Part shown: in pieces, positions 1 to 9,448 of the stretch
Layout: each line of letters opens with the position of its first letter
Numbering within the stretch: the stretch's first letter is position 1
Assembly: GCA_027596945.1 (NCBI GenBank)
Contig: JADGJH010000325.1
Coordinates: 1 to 21,019, forward strand
Source: Physocladia obscura
Taxonomy: Eukaryota; Chytridiomycota; Chytridiomycetes; Chytridiales; Chytriomycetaceae
Direction of reading: 5' to 3'
Length of the DNA: 21,019 bases
Program-made: the position numbers and the translations under genes
The notes under the pieces: model-generated
Databases searched by the model: none
What the model saw: the letters and a program-made list of their open reading frames with translations, nothing else
What the model was told of the DNA's origin: nothing

Positions 1-159
1 TCATTTTTCTCTTTTTCTCTTTAATTTCCTTTTTCTGGAAACTTCTTTCTTTCTTTTTCAAATCCAAAACTATAAAAGCCTGCACTATGAAAAGAATCTT
101 CTAAAAACTTAACTCTTTTGCAATAAAACTTACTTACTGGAGGCTCATTCTGTAACAGA
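1..159. other. Left flank, AT-rich, no gene seen
   Basis: I see no open coding sequence here. The stretch is pyrimidine-rich at 1-60, then has a TATAAA at about 72-77 and an AATAAA at about 122-127. That pair resembles the TATA and polyadenylation layout of another LTR, so this may be the tail of an older or nested LTR, but there is no second copy in the window to prove it. Confidence 0.3.
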
Positions 160-556
160 TGTTGTAACAGAAACTGACTAGTTTTCTGTAACTTCAATTC
201 GAAATTATTACTATTATATTCTTATTTTATTATCATATTATCTTTTATTTTCCTTTATTACTCTTCTATTTGTCAGCCACAAGTTCTTTTCCATTTGACA
301 ATTTTCTTTATGAAATTTTTACTTGCGCCGCCCAAAAATTCTATTTCAATTTGTTTCAGAAAGGATCCCGAAACTCTATAAATTCAGAGTTATTGAAATT
401 AAAATAAACAGAGAATTCTTTATTAAAAACTTCAACTTCACTTCGCTTTAGAACAAAAAGGAAGACTTCGCCATGTAAGACACACCTCAGGAAAATATTT
501 TGCTTCGCTGTTCCAAGTTAACTTCACCCACTTGGAATCTCTTCTATTCTCTCACA
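160..556 (+). repeat. 5' LTR of the Ty3/gypsy-like element
   Basis: The segment lies just upstream of gag. It starts with TGTTGTAACAG and ends near CTCACA, so it fits a TG...CA long terminal repeat of about 400 bp. It holds a TATAAA at about 379-384 followed by AATAAA at about 404-409, the usual U3/R arrangement. A diverged copy of its middle part lies in inverted orientation at about 6735-6985, including a perfect 20-bp match (167-186 here, 6954-6973 there). This independent copy shows that it is a dispersed repeat. The exact ends are inferred and could be off by tens of bases. Confidence 0.6.
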
Positions 557-559
557 TAT

Positions 560-571
560 TGGCAGCACTGG
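560..571 (+). promoter_or_regulatory. Candidate primer binding site
   Basis: TGGCAGCACTGG starts with the TGG expected to pair with a tRNA CCA end, and it lies 3 nt past the proposed LTR end and about 30 nt before the gag start. The matching tRNA was not identified, so this is a positional inference. Confidence 0.35.
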
Positions 572-599
572 AAAAATTTAAAAACCTGTCTCTTCATCA

Positions 600-1680
600 A
601 TGTCAAGACCAAACACCTTTGCCGTTCCAGATGAGATGGACTACTCAGGCTCAAACCCTTCAAATCCGCAAGCCGGACAACTAGCTGCTATTCTACAAGA
701 AATGCAGGAACTCAGAGAAACAGTTCAAAGGCTCAGTCTTAATAACAACAGTTTACAAGCTGAACTTCAAAATAGGGTCTCTCATGAAAATTCTTCAGTG
801 ATCCCTCCTAATACACACAACTTACCATTTTTCAAAATCACCTCAGTAAAGCCACCAGAATTCAATGGCAACACTAGAACCAAGCCAGCACTCAAAACTC
901 AAAACATCATTGACAATTACTTACTTAGATGCAAAGAACAAGCCCACTATATGGATTTCTCACTGACGGCACTGAGCCACTCACCAACAACAGCCGCACT
1001 ATGCAGTCTGGATTACTACAGGACTCACAGGACATGCTCATACATGCTGGAGACATCTACCAGAAGATCAGCGTAGAAACATGACTTGGAAGAATTATCA
1101 AGCCTGGATTCATTCAAATTTTGGATCACAATTAACCCTAACACAAGCTGTTGAAGGCATGGATTCTCTTAAACAGACACAATCTGCAACATTATATTCA
1201 CAAGAATTTAACAATCTCTTATCTGCAATCTGCTCCAGAAGTATTAATCTCAAAGACAGATACCTTTGCATTAAATACCTTCAAGGTCTTAAGCCGCACC
1301 TTTGTGACAAGCATGAATTATTCAACATCAAAGACAATCTAAACAAACTTCAAATGGAGACCAAACATCTAGACAATTTTTATTTGCAAAGAACCAAAGG
1401 GAGGCCTACTCCACAGCAAAACAACACAAAACAAAATTTTCCCGCACAAAAATTTTCAACCCCAAATTTTCACAATTACCACAACAACGGACCACAACCA
1501 ATGGATCTCTCAAACACACAATCTTTCCCATGTCTCTGAGAAGAAGAAAGAAAGACGTACTGGAAAAACAGTTGGTGTACATTCTGCAGACTCAAGAACC
1601 ATACATGCGATCAATGCCAAAAAGCACAACAACAGTACCAAAGCAACAATAATCACAACAAAACCCTTAATAAAAGCAGC
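600..1680 (+). pseudogene. gag (capsid/nucleocapsid) of the gypsy-like element, broken
   Basis: The ATG at 600 opens a 158-residue frame with a leucine-rich heptad-like stretch near residues 28-60 (probable coiled coil) and then the sequence VKPPEFNG, typical of retrotransposon gag starts. The frame is cut by stops near 1076. A second segment from 1081 continues capsid-like sequence (TWKNYQAWIHSNFG, then SQEFNNLLS and IKYLQGLKP) to a TGA at 1537-1539. Beyond that stop the same frame reads into a CCHC zinc knuckle, C-x2-C-x4-H-x4-C, at 1576-1617, so the stop lies inside gag. The role in an intact copy is particle assembly and RNA packaging. This copy is a relic. Confidence 0.8.
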
Positions 1681-2305
1681 AGAAATTATTCAAACAACAA
1701 TAACAAGTGAACTAATACTGGAAACTTCCAGCACGCCACACACGTTAACAACATTAAAGCTGCCGCCACTATCAGCGAAAGCAGCAGCACTACCAAAGAC
1801 AGCAACAATAGCAAATCGACTCAAGTTTGAAGAACACAAACATGAACAAGAATCAATTGCAACACATACTGAACCTTTCTCAATGGACTCACTAACGGAC
1901 TTATTATCTCTTCGACTGCACCACATGGAACAACCAACTTCACAATCATCTCTCCTCACAATTAATGGTTTCATAGGAAATCAACCAGCCAAAATACTCA
2001 TTGACCCAGGAGCTAATGCCAGCTTCATGAACGCACAACACAACCATCACCAAGAAATTCATCATACAAACAAAAGACAACCAATATGCCTAGCGGACCA
2101 TTCAATTATTGGCAGATGCATTTATAAAAATATCGAATATACTATTATTACTTCAACTAGATTCAGGGACCAACATAACTTCATCTCTGCTAACATTGCC
2201 TACAATTTAATACTAGGTAAGGACTGGTTAGACAAGTTCAATCCAGCTATAGATTGGCCCTCAAATACTCTTCGTTTCAACTCCAAGAACAATTCACATC
2301 AATGA
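1640..2305 (+). pseudogene. Retropepsin-like aspartic protease domain of pol
   Basis: Frame 2 is open through 2305 and encodes a retropepsin-like domain: the ILIDPGANASFM block (active-site loop, normally D-S/T-G-A) and the later NLILGKDWL block that matches the ILGxDWL signature of gypsy proteases. The active-site loop reads DPGA in place of DSGA or DTGA, a change expected to damage catalysis. The domain is in a different frame from gag, as is usual at gag-pol junctions, and ends at a TGA at 2303-2305. A short unrecognised linker follows before the RT. Confidence 0.7.
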
Positions 2306-2404
2306 ATCTGCAAGACACCTCCGCACAAGACGCCTCCACGCAAGATTCAACTACTATTAGCAACAGCTTTTAAAGACTTACTTTGAAGACCCCAAGACAT
2401 TCAA

Positions 2405-3990
2405 ATGCTAGGAATGCTCATACTAAAGACATCGCAAGGGGACAATAAGGCCATCATGACCCCACCTAAAGAAATCAATAACATTGCCTCAAAAGAAGGT
2501 TCTGACATTGTCAAGACTACAGAAGAACAGAATCAGGCAGACGCCAAATCAAAATTAATAGAAACACTTCCAAAGGAACTTCAAATAATAATCAAGAAAT
2601 ACAAATCAGTTTTCCAGCCTTTTGAAGGACTGCCACCATCTTGAAGCATAGACCACAAGATCGAACTAATTGATAAAAACTCAACTCCAACTTCAAGATC
2701 AAACTAATTGACAAAAACTCAACTCCAACTTCAAGACCAATCTATTCAATGAATGAAGAACTCAATGCATTAAAGAAAGAATTAATCTTTCTCATACAGA
2801 ATAAGCACATTCAAGAATCAATATCACCCTACGCTGCTCCTATATTCTATGTCAAACAGAAGGACAAGCTTTGACTTGTCTTTGACTATTGCGCACTTAA
2901 TAAGAATACTGTCAAGAACAGGACCGCACTGCCAAATATACTGGAAATTTTGGACAGACTATCACATGCAAAATACTTCACCAAACTAGATTTAGCCTCA
3001 GGATATCATCAAATAAGAATCCACGAGAAAGACATGCACAAGACAGCCTTCAGATTGAAATACGGTCATTTTGAATGGGTAGTAATGCTATTTGGACTTT
3101 CAAACGCACCAGCAACTTTTCAAACCATGGTCAACAACATATTCCATGAATATGTCAACAATTTCCTCAATGCATACATCGACGACATACTTGTTTATTC
3201 AGAAACATACAATCAACACTTATGACACATCAAATCATTATTAAAGAAGCTACAAGAAAACAAGCTCCACTGCCGTTTAACCAAGTGCAACTTCTCAAAA
3301 CAACAAGTTGACTACCTTGGATACCGCATTAGAAACAATCAAGTTCAAGTCTCAAACAAACACATATCTTCAATTCAAGAATTTAAACCACCAACAAATT
3401 ACTCATCACTCCACTCATTCTTAGGACTTGCAAACACAGTCCACCGCTTCATGGAATACCACGCCAAACTGGTTGCTCCACTTTCTGATTTATTAAAGAA
3501 CCATAAAACAAGGCCTGAATCAGAAATATTTCCTTTATCATCACTAATGAAAATCTTCAACCAAGCAAAGCAAGTCCTAATCTCGCCAAAAGTTTTAGGA
3601 ATTTTTGATACAAACAAAATGGTATACTTAGCAACAGACTGGTCCAAAAGAGCATTAAGATCATGCATCTATCAACTAGACAAAAAACAAAGTCCTCTTC
3701 CAATAGCTTATGCTTCAAGAAAGTGTAACTAAGCCGAATCGAATTATCATCCATACATGGGTGAAATTTTATTGCTAGTAGAAGCTCTCTTACCCATCGC
3801 CAATACATTCAAGGAAACAACGTCTATGTCTACACCAACCACAGCTCTCTTCAACACATTTTAACACAGCCCAAGCTTTGGCCTGTACATCTTAGATGGC
3901 TCGCCGATCTTCAACAATACAACTTCAAAATTCAATGGAAACCAGGAAAATGGAACACAATTGCAGACACACTATCTAGACAATCTTTTT
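2405..3990 (+). pseudogene. Reverse transcriptase and RNase H of pol, broken
   Basis: The lead-in (YKSVFQPFEGLPPS, stop, SIDHKIELID) matches the conserved start of gypsy RT. After the tandem duplication the RT core follows in frame 1: FDYCALNKNT, then LDLASGYHQIRI, then FGLSNAPATFQ, then the catalytic YIDDILVYS at about 3174-3200. The connection and RNase H follow, with DWSKRALR and a GE further on. After a frameshift near 3790 the RNase H tail continues with VYTNHSSLQHI and IADTLSRQS. Internal stops lie at 2642, 2873, 3223 and 3731. Most replace a residue that is Arg or Gln in the family. The aspartate expected in the late TDH block is Asn. The catalytic YIDD is intact, but the frame is not. 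Confidence 0.9.
2659..2734 (+). repeat. 38-bp tandem duplication at the start of RT
   Basis: Two adjacent 38-bp units (2659-2696 and 2697-2734) differ at only two positions. The unit lies in the N-terminal RT region. As 38 is not a multiple of three, the duplication by itself shifts the reading frame: the RT lead-in is in frame 2 before it and in frame 1 after it. Confidence 0.9.
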
Positions 3991-4235
3991 CACAGGACAT
4001 TGCTACATCAACGGACAATTAAAATGTCACTACATCAACAGCAACACAAATTAATACAATTTTACATGTCAACAAAAATTTTCACAATGAGATAAGAGAA
4101 GAAAGCAAGACAGACAAAACATTCAACAATATATCGCAATATTTAGTAGATCCCAACAACAAATCTACCTACAAAAATACACCAGACAAGGCCCCAAAAA
4201 ACTTTAATAGGACAGACAAAACACACACTGTAATC

Positions 4236-5107
4236 TACATTCCAGAATCTCTTTGCTCATACATAACTGACCTCACTCATGGAGGCAGGCATGGTATACA
4301 CAACAATTGGGAATGTACAGCCAAAAGAATTACAAGACTTTATCACTGGCCATCACTTCATTGCAACATCAAGAAGTTTGTACAATTCTGTGATTCATGC
4401 AAATGCTTCAAAATAGCTCAAAGATTACCTTACAGACTATTACAACCACACAAAATCCCTCAAAGACAATGGGAAACCATTTCAATGGACTTCATTGGCC
4501 CAATTGTCACATCAACAAACAGTTACAACACAATAATGGTAATAGTTGACTACACAACAAAACAAACTCAAATACTTCCCTGTTAGCAAACTGACAATGC
4601 AAAACACATGGCCAATCTCTACAAACTCGAAATATAGAAACATTGCTGACTGCAAAAGAAATCATCTCTGATTGTGACACATGATTCATGTCCCAATTCT
4701 GGACAACTCTCCTCAAATTTCTACGTACTAAACAAGTAATATTGACTTCATTCCATCTGCAAACAGATGGACACACAGAAATCAAAAATGATTGGATCAT
4801 CGCAGCACTATGTCACTTCATATCACATTACCAAGAAGACTGGAATTGTTGCCTTCACATAATCAAATTTGGAATTAACAACACCAAGACCTCTTCTGCT
4901 GGATACACTCTTTTCATGTTAGATACAGGATGAAATCCTACATCTATAATGGACATTAACCTCACAGTCTACAATAATCTAAGTCTGTGCATCCCAGAAC
5001 CAGCATATCAAGTAGCCAAAAATAACTTATGTTCTGCTCCAACATTGTGTGAAAGTTTTTACAATGAAGTATTTATTGAAAAACTAAAGACAATGACAAG
5101 TCAATAA
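4236..5107 (+). pseudogene. Integrase of pol, broken
   Basis: An HHCC zinc-binding domain is readable in frame 3 at about 4270-4410 (LTHGGRHGIH, then YHWPSLH, then FCDSCKCFK). The catalytic core follows with ISMDFIGPI (first Asp) and a VDYTTKQTQ block. After a frameshift near 4570-4660 the core resumes in frame 2 with ISDCDT, a TGA, FMSQFW (second Asp) and LQTDGHTE (catalytic Glu) at about 4755-4785. So all three acidic residues are still encoded, but across two frames with a stop between. No chromodomain was recognised in the C-terminal part, which fades out near 5107. Confidence 0.85.
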
Positions 5108-5684
5108 GATAATACAACTGAATGTAATAAATAACAATTATGTAACATGTCACCACCAATGCCTGACCAGCTGTTGATAATTCACATAATTATTCACACA
5201 TTTCATGGTTTTAACAATTTTAAATTATTTTTGCGAAAATGATAAGACAAAAAATATGTGTTATGAGTTTGTCATGATGAAGAAAAATTCAGAAAAAAAG
5301 GATTCAAATCCAAAGAAATGAATTTCAAAAGGAGTCTGAAATGGAATGGATGTGAAATAGTATTTCAAATCCAACCAATTAAAAATGGCTTTGATTTCTT
5401 TTCTGTGAAAGATGATCTTACAATAAAACATAAATTCTACCTTCAACACCTGATCTACTATCAAGCTTTTAAAGCTCCCCCTTCATGTGAAAAACCAACA
5501 TGCCTCAAGTTTATTGTAGCTCCTGCTTAGAAAAAGTCACAAACTAAATCTGGAAATGGCCAAATTATAATCCAAAATGATTATTTGGAGCTTTCAACAA
5601 TAATTTGCATAGCAATTCTGCCTGTCATAAACCCCAAAACCTTGCTGAGCTTATGCAGGACATAGGATTAAAATGTTCATAGAG
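5108..5684. other. Intergenic AT-rich stretch, no gene recognised
   Basis: Short frames exist (for example 5318-5530 plus, 70 residues) but show no motif, no codon pattern and no neighbour that supports them. The 3' LTR of the gypsy-like element would be expected near the start of this stretch, but I could not find sequence matching 160-556 here in direct orientation. Confidence 0.4.
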
Positions 5685-6330
5685 TTAATCATAGTCTTGG
5701 CCAATGAATGTTCCAAATATTTTAATTTTTGAGATTGCCTCTTTGATAGGATCCAGTGGTGAGTAAGGAGAAAAATGCACAACACCAATACCAAATAGTG
5801 CACATAAATTGATAGTTGCCTGGTCATGGTGAACTTTTGTATTATTTATAACAATGTAGTCTCCATTTGAGTTTTGGAAGTAGTTGAAACTCAAGGAAGT
5901 GCAAAAAAATTTTGGCCATCACAGTGCTATCTACAATATAATTGGTCAATATTCCTTGTAAGCTCAATGCAACCAACAATGAGACTCTGTGGCCACAAAC
6001 ATCAGTTTGTGTTGTCTTTGAATGGTGTCCTCACACTGAATACCCATACTTGTGGTAGAATGTCTTTGAGTTAAAACTAGATTCATCTATCCAGGCCATA
6101 TTTGCAGGATCTAGCTCCTCATATACTTCAGTTCAAAATTTAAACTCAGCAACTTGGCTGTGTTCAAGGAATCAAATTAAAAGCTGTTATTGAGACATAT
6201 GAATTGTTAACCCTGCTTTTTTTCTTGTGATGTGTAGTCTTGTGAAAGCATGCCAGATCTGGGTTTCAGTCACTACATGATGTAGTTGCAAAGATATTTC
6301 ACTTGCAAGCTCACCAAACTACTGCCCAAA
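5685..6330 (-). pseudogene. Tc1/IS630-type DDE transposase remnant
   Basis: Read on the minus strand, helix-turn-helix-like sequence (TQIWHAFTRLHITRKKAGLT, about 6270-6205) is followed by DPANMAWIDESSF (first catalytic Asp at 6087-6085), GHRVSLLVALSLQGI, then a frame change near 5890, VINNTKVHH, and YSPLDPIKEAISKIK. This is the DDE_3 fold of Tc1/mariner and IS630 relatives, and the spacing from the second catalytic position to the Glu is 34 residues. The second catalytic position, normally V-x-D-N, reads INN (5846-5844), so the aspartate is lost. Several in-frame stops also occur. Terminal inverted repeats were not found. The element is dead. Confidence 0.85.
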
Positions 6331-6734
6331 TGTTCAGCAATAGGTCAACAAGAACTTTCAGATCATTGTTGATAAGGCTTGGCTTCCATACAATGTTGCA
6401 AAGAGAGTGCATTGACTTTTGCAAACACTATACAAGTGATCAATAGTGCAATTGCTCAAGTTTAGCATCTTTACTATGTCAGCTGTAGCATGTCCCTGGC
6501 ATTGTGTGTTAGTTGTTTCAATGATTTCTAGTTACCAGACCTGCTCTTTGTGATCTGCAATAAGTTTTTATATTTGTGCTGAGATTTACTGGCCACACAT
6601 AACTTTGAATGAACCCAAATCAAAGTTCGATTCAAAGTTTGATTTGACCTTAAGTCAAGTTCAATTTGACATCAAAATAAACTTCTTGTTCTTTCTCTCA
6701 AGACAACTTTCAACAAAATTGCTTTAAAGAAAAG
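6331..6734. other. Upstream part of the transposase remnant and unassigned AT-rich DNA
   Basis: The minus strand probably still holds the eroded N-terminal part of the Tc1-type element up to about 6550, but the translation is too broken to name. From 6600 to 6680 there are short self-similar TCAAAGTT and TTTGA words, including an 8-bp inverted pair AAATCAAA/TTTGATTT. No gene is supported. Confidence 0.35.
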
Positions 6735-6985
6735 CAAAGGTGACTTTTTTTAATAAAGAACTCTTTGTTTATTTGAATTTCAATAGTTCTCAATTTATGG
6801 AGTTTCAGGATGGCAAAAATAAAAATTCAATAAAAAAATTGCGGAACGAAAAAATGTTTGCGGCTGGCAAATAAAAAAATAATAAACAAAAATAAAAGAT
6901 AATAAGAAAATAAAAATGAATGTAGAATGCTATAATTTTGAGCTGTAGTTATGGAAAACTAGTCAGTTTCTGTGATATTTCGTTT
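6735..6985 (-). repeat. Inverted, LTR-like copy (solo LTR fragment)
   Basis: The reverse complement aligns by eye with about 167-440, the middle of the 5' LTR. Matches run in order through the AATAAAGAA...TTGTTTATTT block, the GAGTTTC-GGAT block, the GGCTG-CAAATA block and the AAATAAAAGATAATA block, and end in a perfect 20-bp match at 6954-6973. No gag or pol lies next to it in the matching orientation, so a solo LTR or a fragment of an inverted second copy is most likely. It ends about 75 bp downstream of the channel gene stop codon. Confidence 0.75.
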
Positions 6986-7058
6986 TTCTTGTAACGTTTC
7001 ATTTAGTTATGGCAATGTTTTTTTTTATCGTTTATAATTTTTTTTTTTGATGTTTTTT

Positions 7059-9232
7059 TCAAGTATCATGCAACTCCAAAAGGCACCATGAACAAAGTTC
7101 CTGTAATTCCTCATATTCTTTCATATTTTCATGCAAATTTTCCATCACCTGCAAATACTCAAAAAGAATGTTGCGCGGCCACATTGTCTCCACATTTGCA
7201 TCTTCAAGAGCTGTCAAAGTTTCTCGAACTGTATCTTCCCAACCTTTTTATTCATTTATTTAATTTAAATTTTTGATAAAATAAAAGGAGACAATCTGCC
7301 CACCTCGTGAAATACCATTTGATGTGGCAAGTAGTTTTTGGATTGTAAATAATACATCTCCGTTGTTTCTGTATATTGTTAAATTTGGAACAATAAAGGG
7401 TAAAAATGACCAACTTTTCAACTGGTTGAATTGAGCTTTTTGTTACCCGGTCGTCCTTGGTTTTCACAGAGTCAACTTCGCTTGCTGCTTCTTTTAAATT
7501 AGTTCTGCATGTATATTTATAAACAAAAGAGACAAACAAAAAACAGAAAAAATCAAAAAAAATACATGGACGATTCAATTTTCTCCTGCATTTCGAGTTC
7601 ACGCGCAAGTCTACGTCGCATCTTCTCAAATTTATTTTGTTTTTGCCGTGCTTCGATTTCTTCGCGCAAAGTTTTTGATATTTTATCAAAATGATTCACT
7701 GTTTTGTCGTTTTGGTTTTTGTTTTTATTTGTTTGATTTGACTTTTTTGGTTTGCACTCTCACCCATGACACCAACAAATATGTTCCTAAAAATGAATGC
7801 GCCAAGACAAACCCAAGATATTATGTAAAAACTTGTCCAAACTGGATTTGTTTGATTCATCAAGTCTGTTTATTTTGTTGTTTATTTTTGTTTTGATGGT
7901 GCTGTAAAAAAACAAACCGAGATTCACTGTATCCCACTGATCTAAGGTCATTAGTTGAAATAGAGTGAAAAATGACTGGCCGATGTCCCTTTATTTAAAA
8001 ATTAATTTTACAAATTATGTATTAGTACTTACATGAATGAATATTGATATTCCTGTTCTGCATGAGCTGCAACATTATATGGCTGGAACAAATAAACTCC
8101 GACAACACTGTAAATGAAGGCTACTATAAGCACTAAAAGCATGATGCTTGACATGGACTTAACACATACACCACACAAAAAAAAAAGAAAAAAAAAAGAG
8201 GAATTTGCGTGTGTTAAAAGCTCTTGGAATTTAAGTGAAGAAAGAAAAAAACAAACATGAAAAGCTTCTAAAATTGTGGTGACCATAATTTGGAAATTTC
8301 CATAACGCACAATGAGTTTGAGCACGCGAAATATTCGAAATGATTGAGTATTCAGATTATTGCCTGTCAAAACGATATCAGTTATCCCTGCCATGTCCGT
8401 AACTTCGGGGACAAAAGAAAAAAATGTGACGGCAAAGTCCGCAACATTCCATCCGTTATTCCAAAACTCTTCATGATTATCTAATTTAGTGAATCAATTG
8501 TTGACATAAACATAAAATAATCTTACCGATCCATTTGAGCATAATTTCACTTAAAAATATGGCACACGATGCGTAATCAAAAATTGTTATAAACTTTTAT
8601 TTTGTTTCAATATATTTCAGAGAGTAATATCAACAAACCTGGAAGAGAGACCAATAATTTGCTTCCACAAGTTGTAATTCTGTAATTTATAGAGGTAACT
8701 ACCATGATTATTTTCTCAATTAGCCAAACCAGTTTTTACACCAATAAAAACAGAATCAAGCACAATAACTGTCATGATAACATATTGAAAATACTTGTCT
8801 GGTCTATGGGTTTCAGTTACAGTTAGCTTTTTTCCTAGTTACCTTGCCAAAACCAATGAGCCCAAGCGCCAATAGGCAGTGAATTTATGTTGCGAGTTCG
8901 CGTAAGCCGCCTATCTGTTTCATTACTTCCAGTTTGCTGTGTCTTTTTGAATGCCTGGAAAAGTATTTAGCTTTTTCTTTTTTGAATAATAAATAACCTG
9001 AAACTTTACAAGCTGATGTGGGTTCTCCAAAAGAATCTGGTTGAGGAATTATCACTGTAAATAAATGAGGAGTGGGTAAACAAACCTTGTTGCGCATTGT
9101 TAAATCGATCATATCCCGAGAGGTATGTTTCGGGGCTTGAACCGTCGCTGTGTTTGCAACATCATCCTTTTGACTGGGATTAAAAATGCAAGAAAGAAAA
9201 ACAAGTTTGAGTCACCAGCAAATGAAACTCAT
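7059..9232 (-). CDS. CATSPER2-like: CatSper2-like voltage-gated cation channel, 14 predicted exons
   Basis: Predicted exons, 5' to 3' on the minus strand: 9232-9216 (start tentative), 9173-9086, 8954-8843, 8798-8730, 8679-8639, 8593-8527, 8480-8257, 8157-8033, 7988-7918, 7841-7764, 7698-7566, 7504-7468, 7421-7316, 7243-7059; every intron is GT-AG, total 1353 nt, 450 residues. One six-helix channel domain is visible: S1 about 74-92, S2 about 108-131, S3 about 142-157, S4 with R180, R183, K186, R190, S5 about 207-228, pore TLDQW at 262-266 (the CatSper T-x-D-x-W filter, 7948-7934), S6 273-297 ending RNIFVGVM. A basic coiled coil (298-340) and a C-terminal block with MWPRN follow, as in animal CatSper2. 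In animals CatSper2 is one of four pore subunits of a flagellar calcium channel. It should sit in the flagellar or plasma membrane. Least certain: the start and exons 7504-7468 and 7421-7316. Confidence 0.9.
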
Positions 9233-9448
9233 CAATTAAACGCGACCGAAATATACCACTTTTTTTAGTCAGATCATGAAACGTCTGTAATTTCGATTAT
9301 AATGCATAGTTTTGGAAATGATAAATTTGAACGGATGGTACATTTTCCATTATTTCCAATAGTTATTCTAAAGCGAAAAGAAATGAAAATGAAGCTCGAC
9401 TTGACAGGAAAGGGGCCGTATTTTTGAAATCAAATCAATCAAAAAAAA
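9233..9448. promoter_or_regulatory. Shared divergent promoter region
   Basis: These 216 bp separate the predicted starts of the channel gene (leftward) and the 810-residue gene (rightward). It must hold both 5' UTRs and promoters unless the channel has further upstream exons. The rightward start codon sits in an A-rich context (nine A before ATG), a common fungal arrangement. No specific factor site is claimed. Confidence 0.5.

Larger units (their letters stand above)
160..5107 (+). mobile_element. Degenerate Ty3/gypsy LTR retrotransposon
   Basis: The order LTR, gag, protease, reverse transcriptase, RNase H, integrase is that of Metaviridae (Ty3/gypsy) elements. Coding sequence is spread over all three forward frames: gag frame 1, protease frame 2, RT frame 2 then 1, integrase frame 3 then 2. 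In-frame stops and frameshifts appear in every domain, so this copy cannot be autonomous. No 3' LTR in direct orientation was found after the integrase; the element appears truncated or rearranged there. Similar elements are common in fungal genomes. Confidence 0.9.

Noticed and set aside
160..5107. An endogenous retrovirus with an envelope gene
   Set aside because: No open or broken frame after the integrase looks like an envelope protein; the order and motifs are those of a plain Ty3/gypsy element.
6600..6680. Terminal inverted repeat of the Tc1-type element
   Set aside because: The TCAAAGTT/TTTGATTT words are self-similar only locally; no partner was found on the other side of the transposase near 5120-5680.
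7252..7689. A 145-residue minus-strand protein
   Set aside because: It is the coiled-coil exon of the channel followed by read-through of introns; the tail has no family features, and the phases fit splicing instead.
8029..8394. A single 121-residue minus-strand protein
   Set aside because: It reads through an intron (8256-8158, Phe/Cys/Leu-rich nonsense in the middle) between S4 and S5 of the channel. It is part of the multi-exon gene, not a separate gene.
8885..9112. A 75-residue minus-strand protein beginning MIDLTMRNK
   Set aside because: Only the first nine residues belong to the channel; the rest is intron 9085-8955 and an out-of-frame exon.
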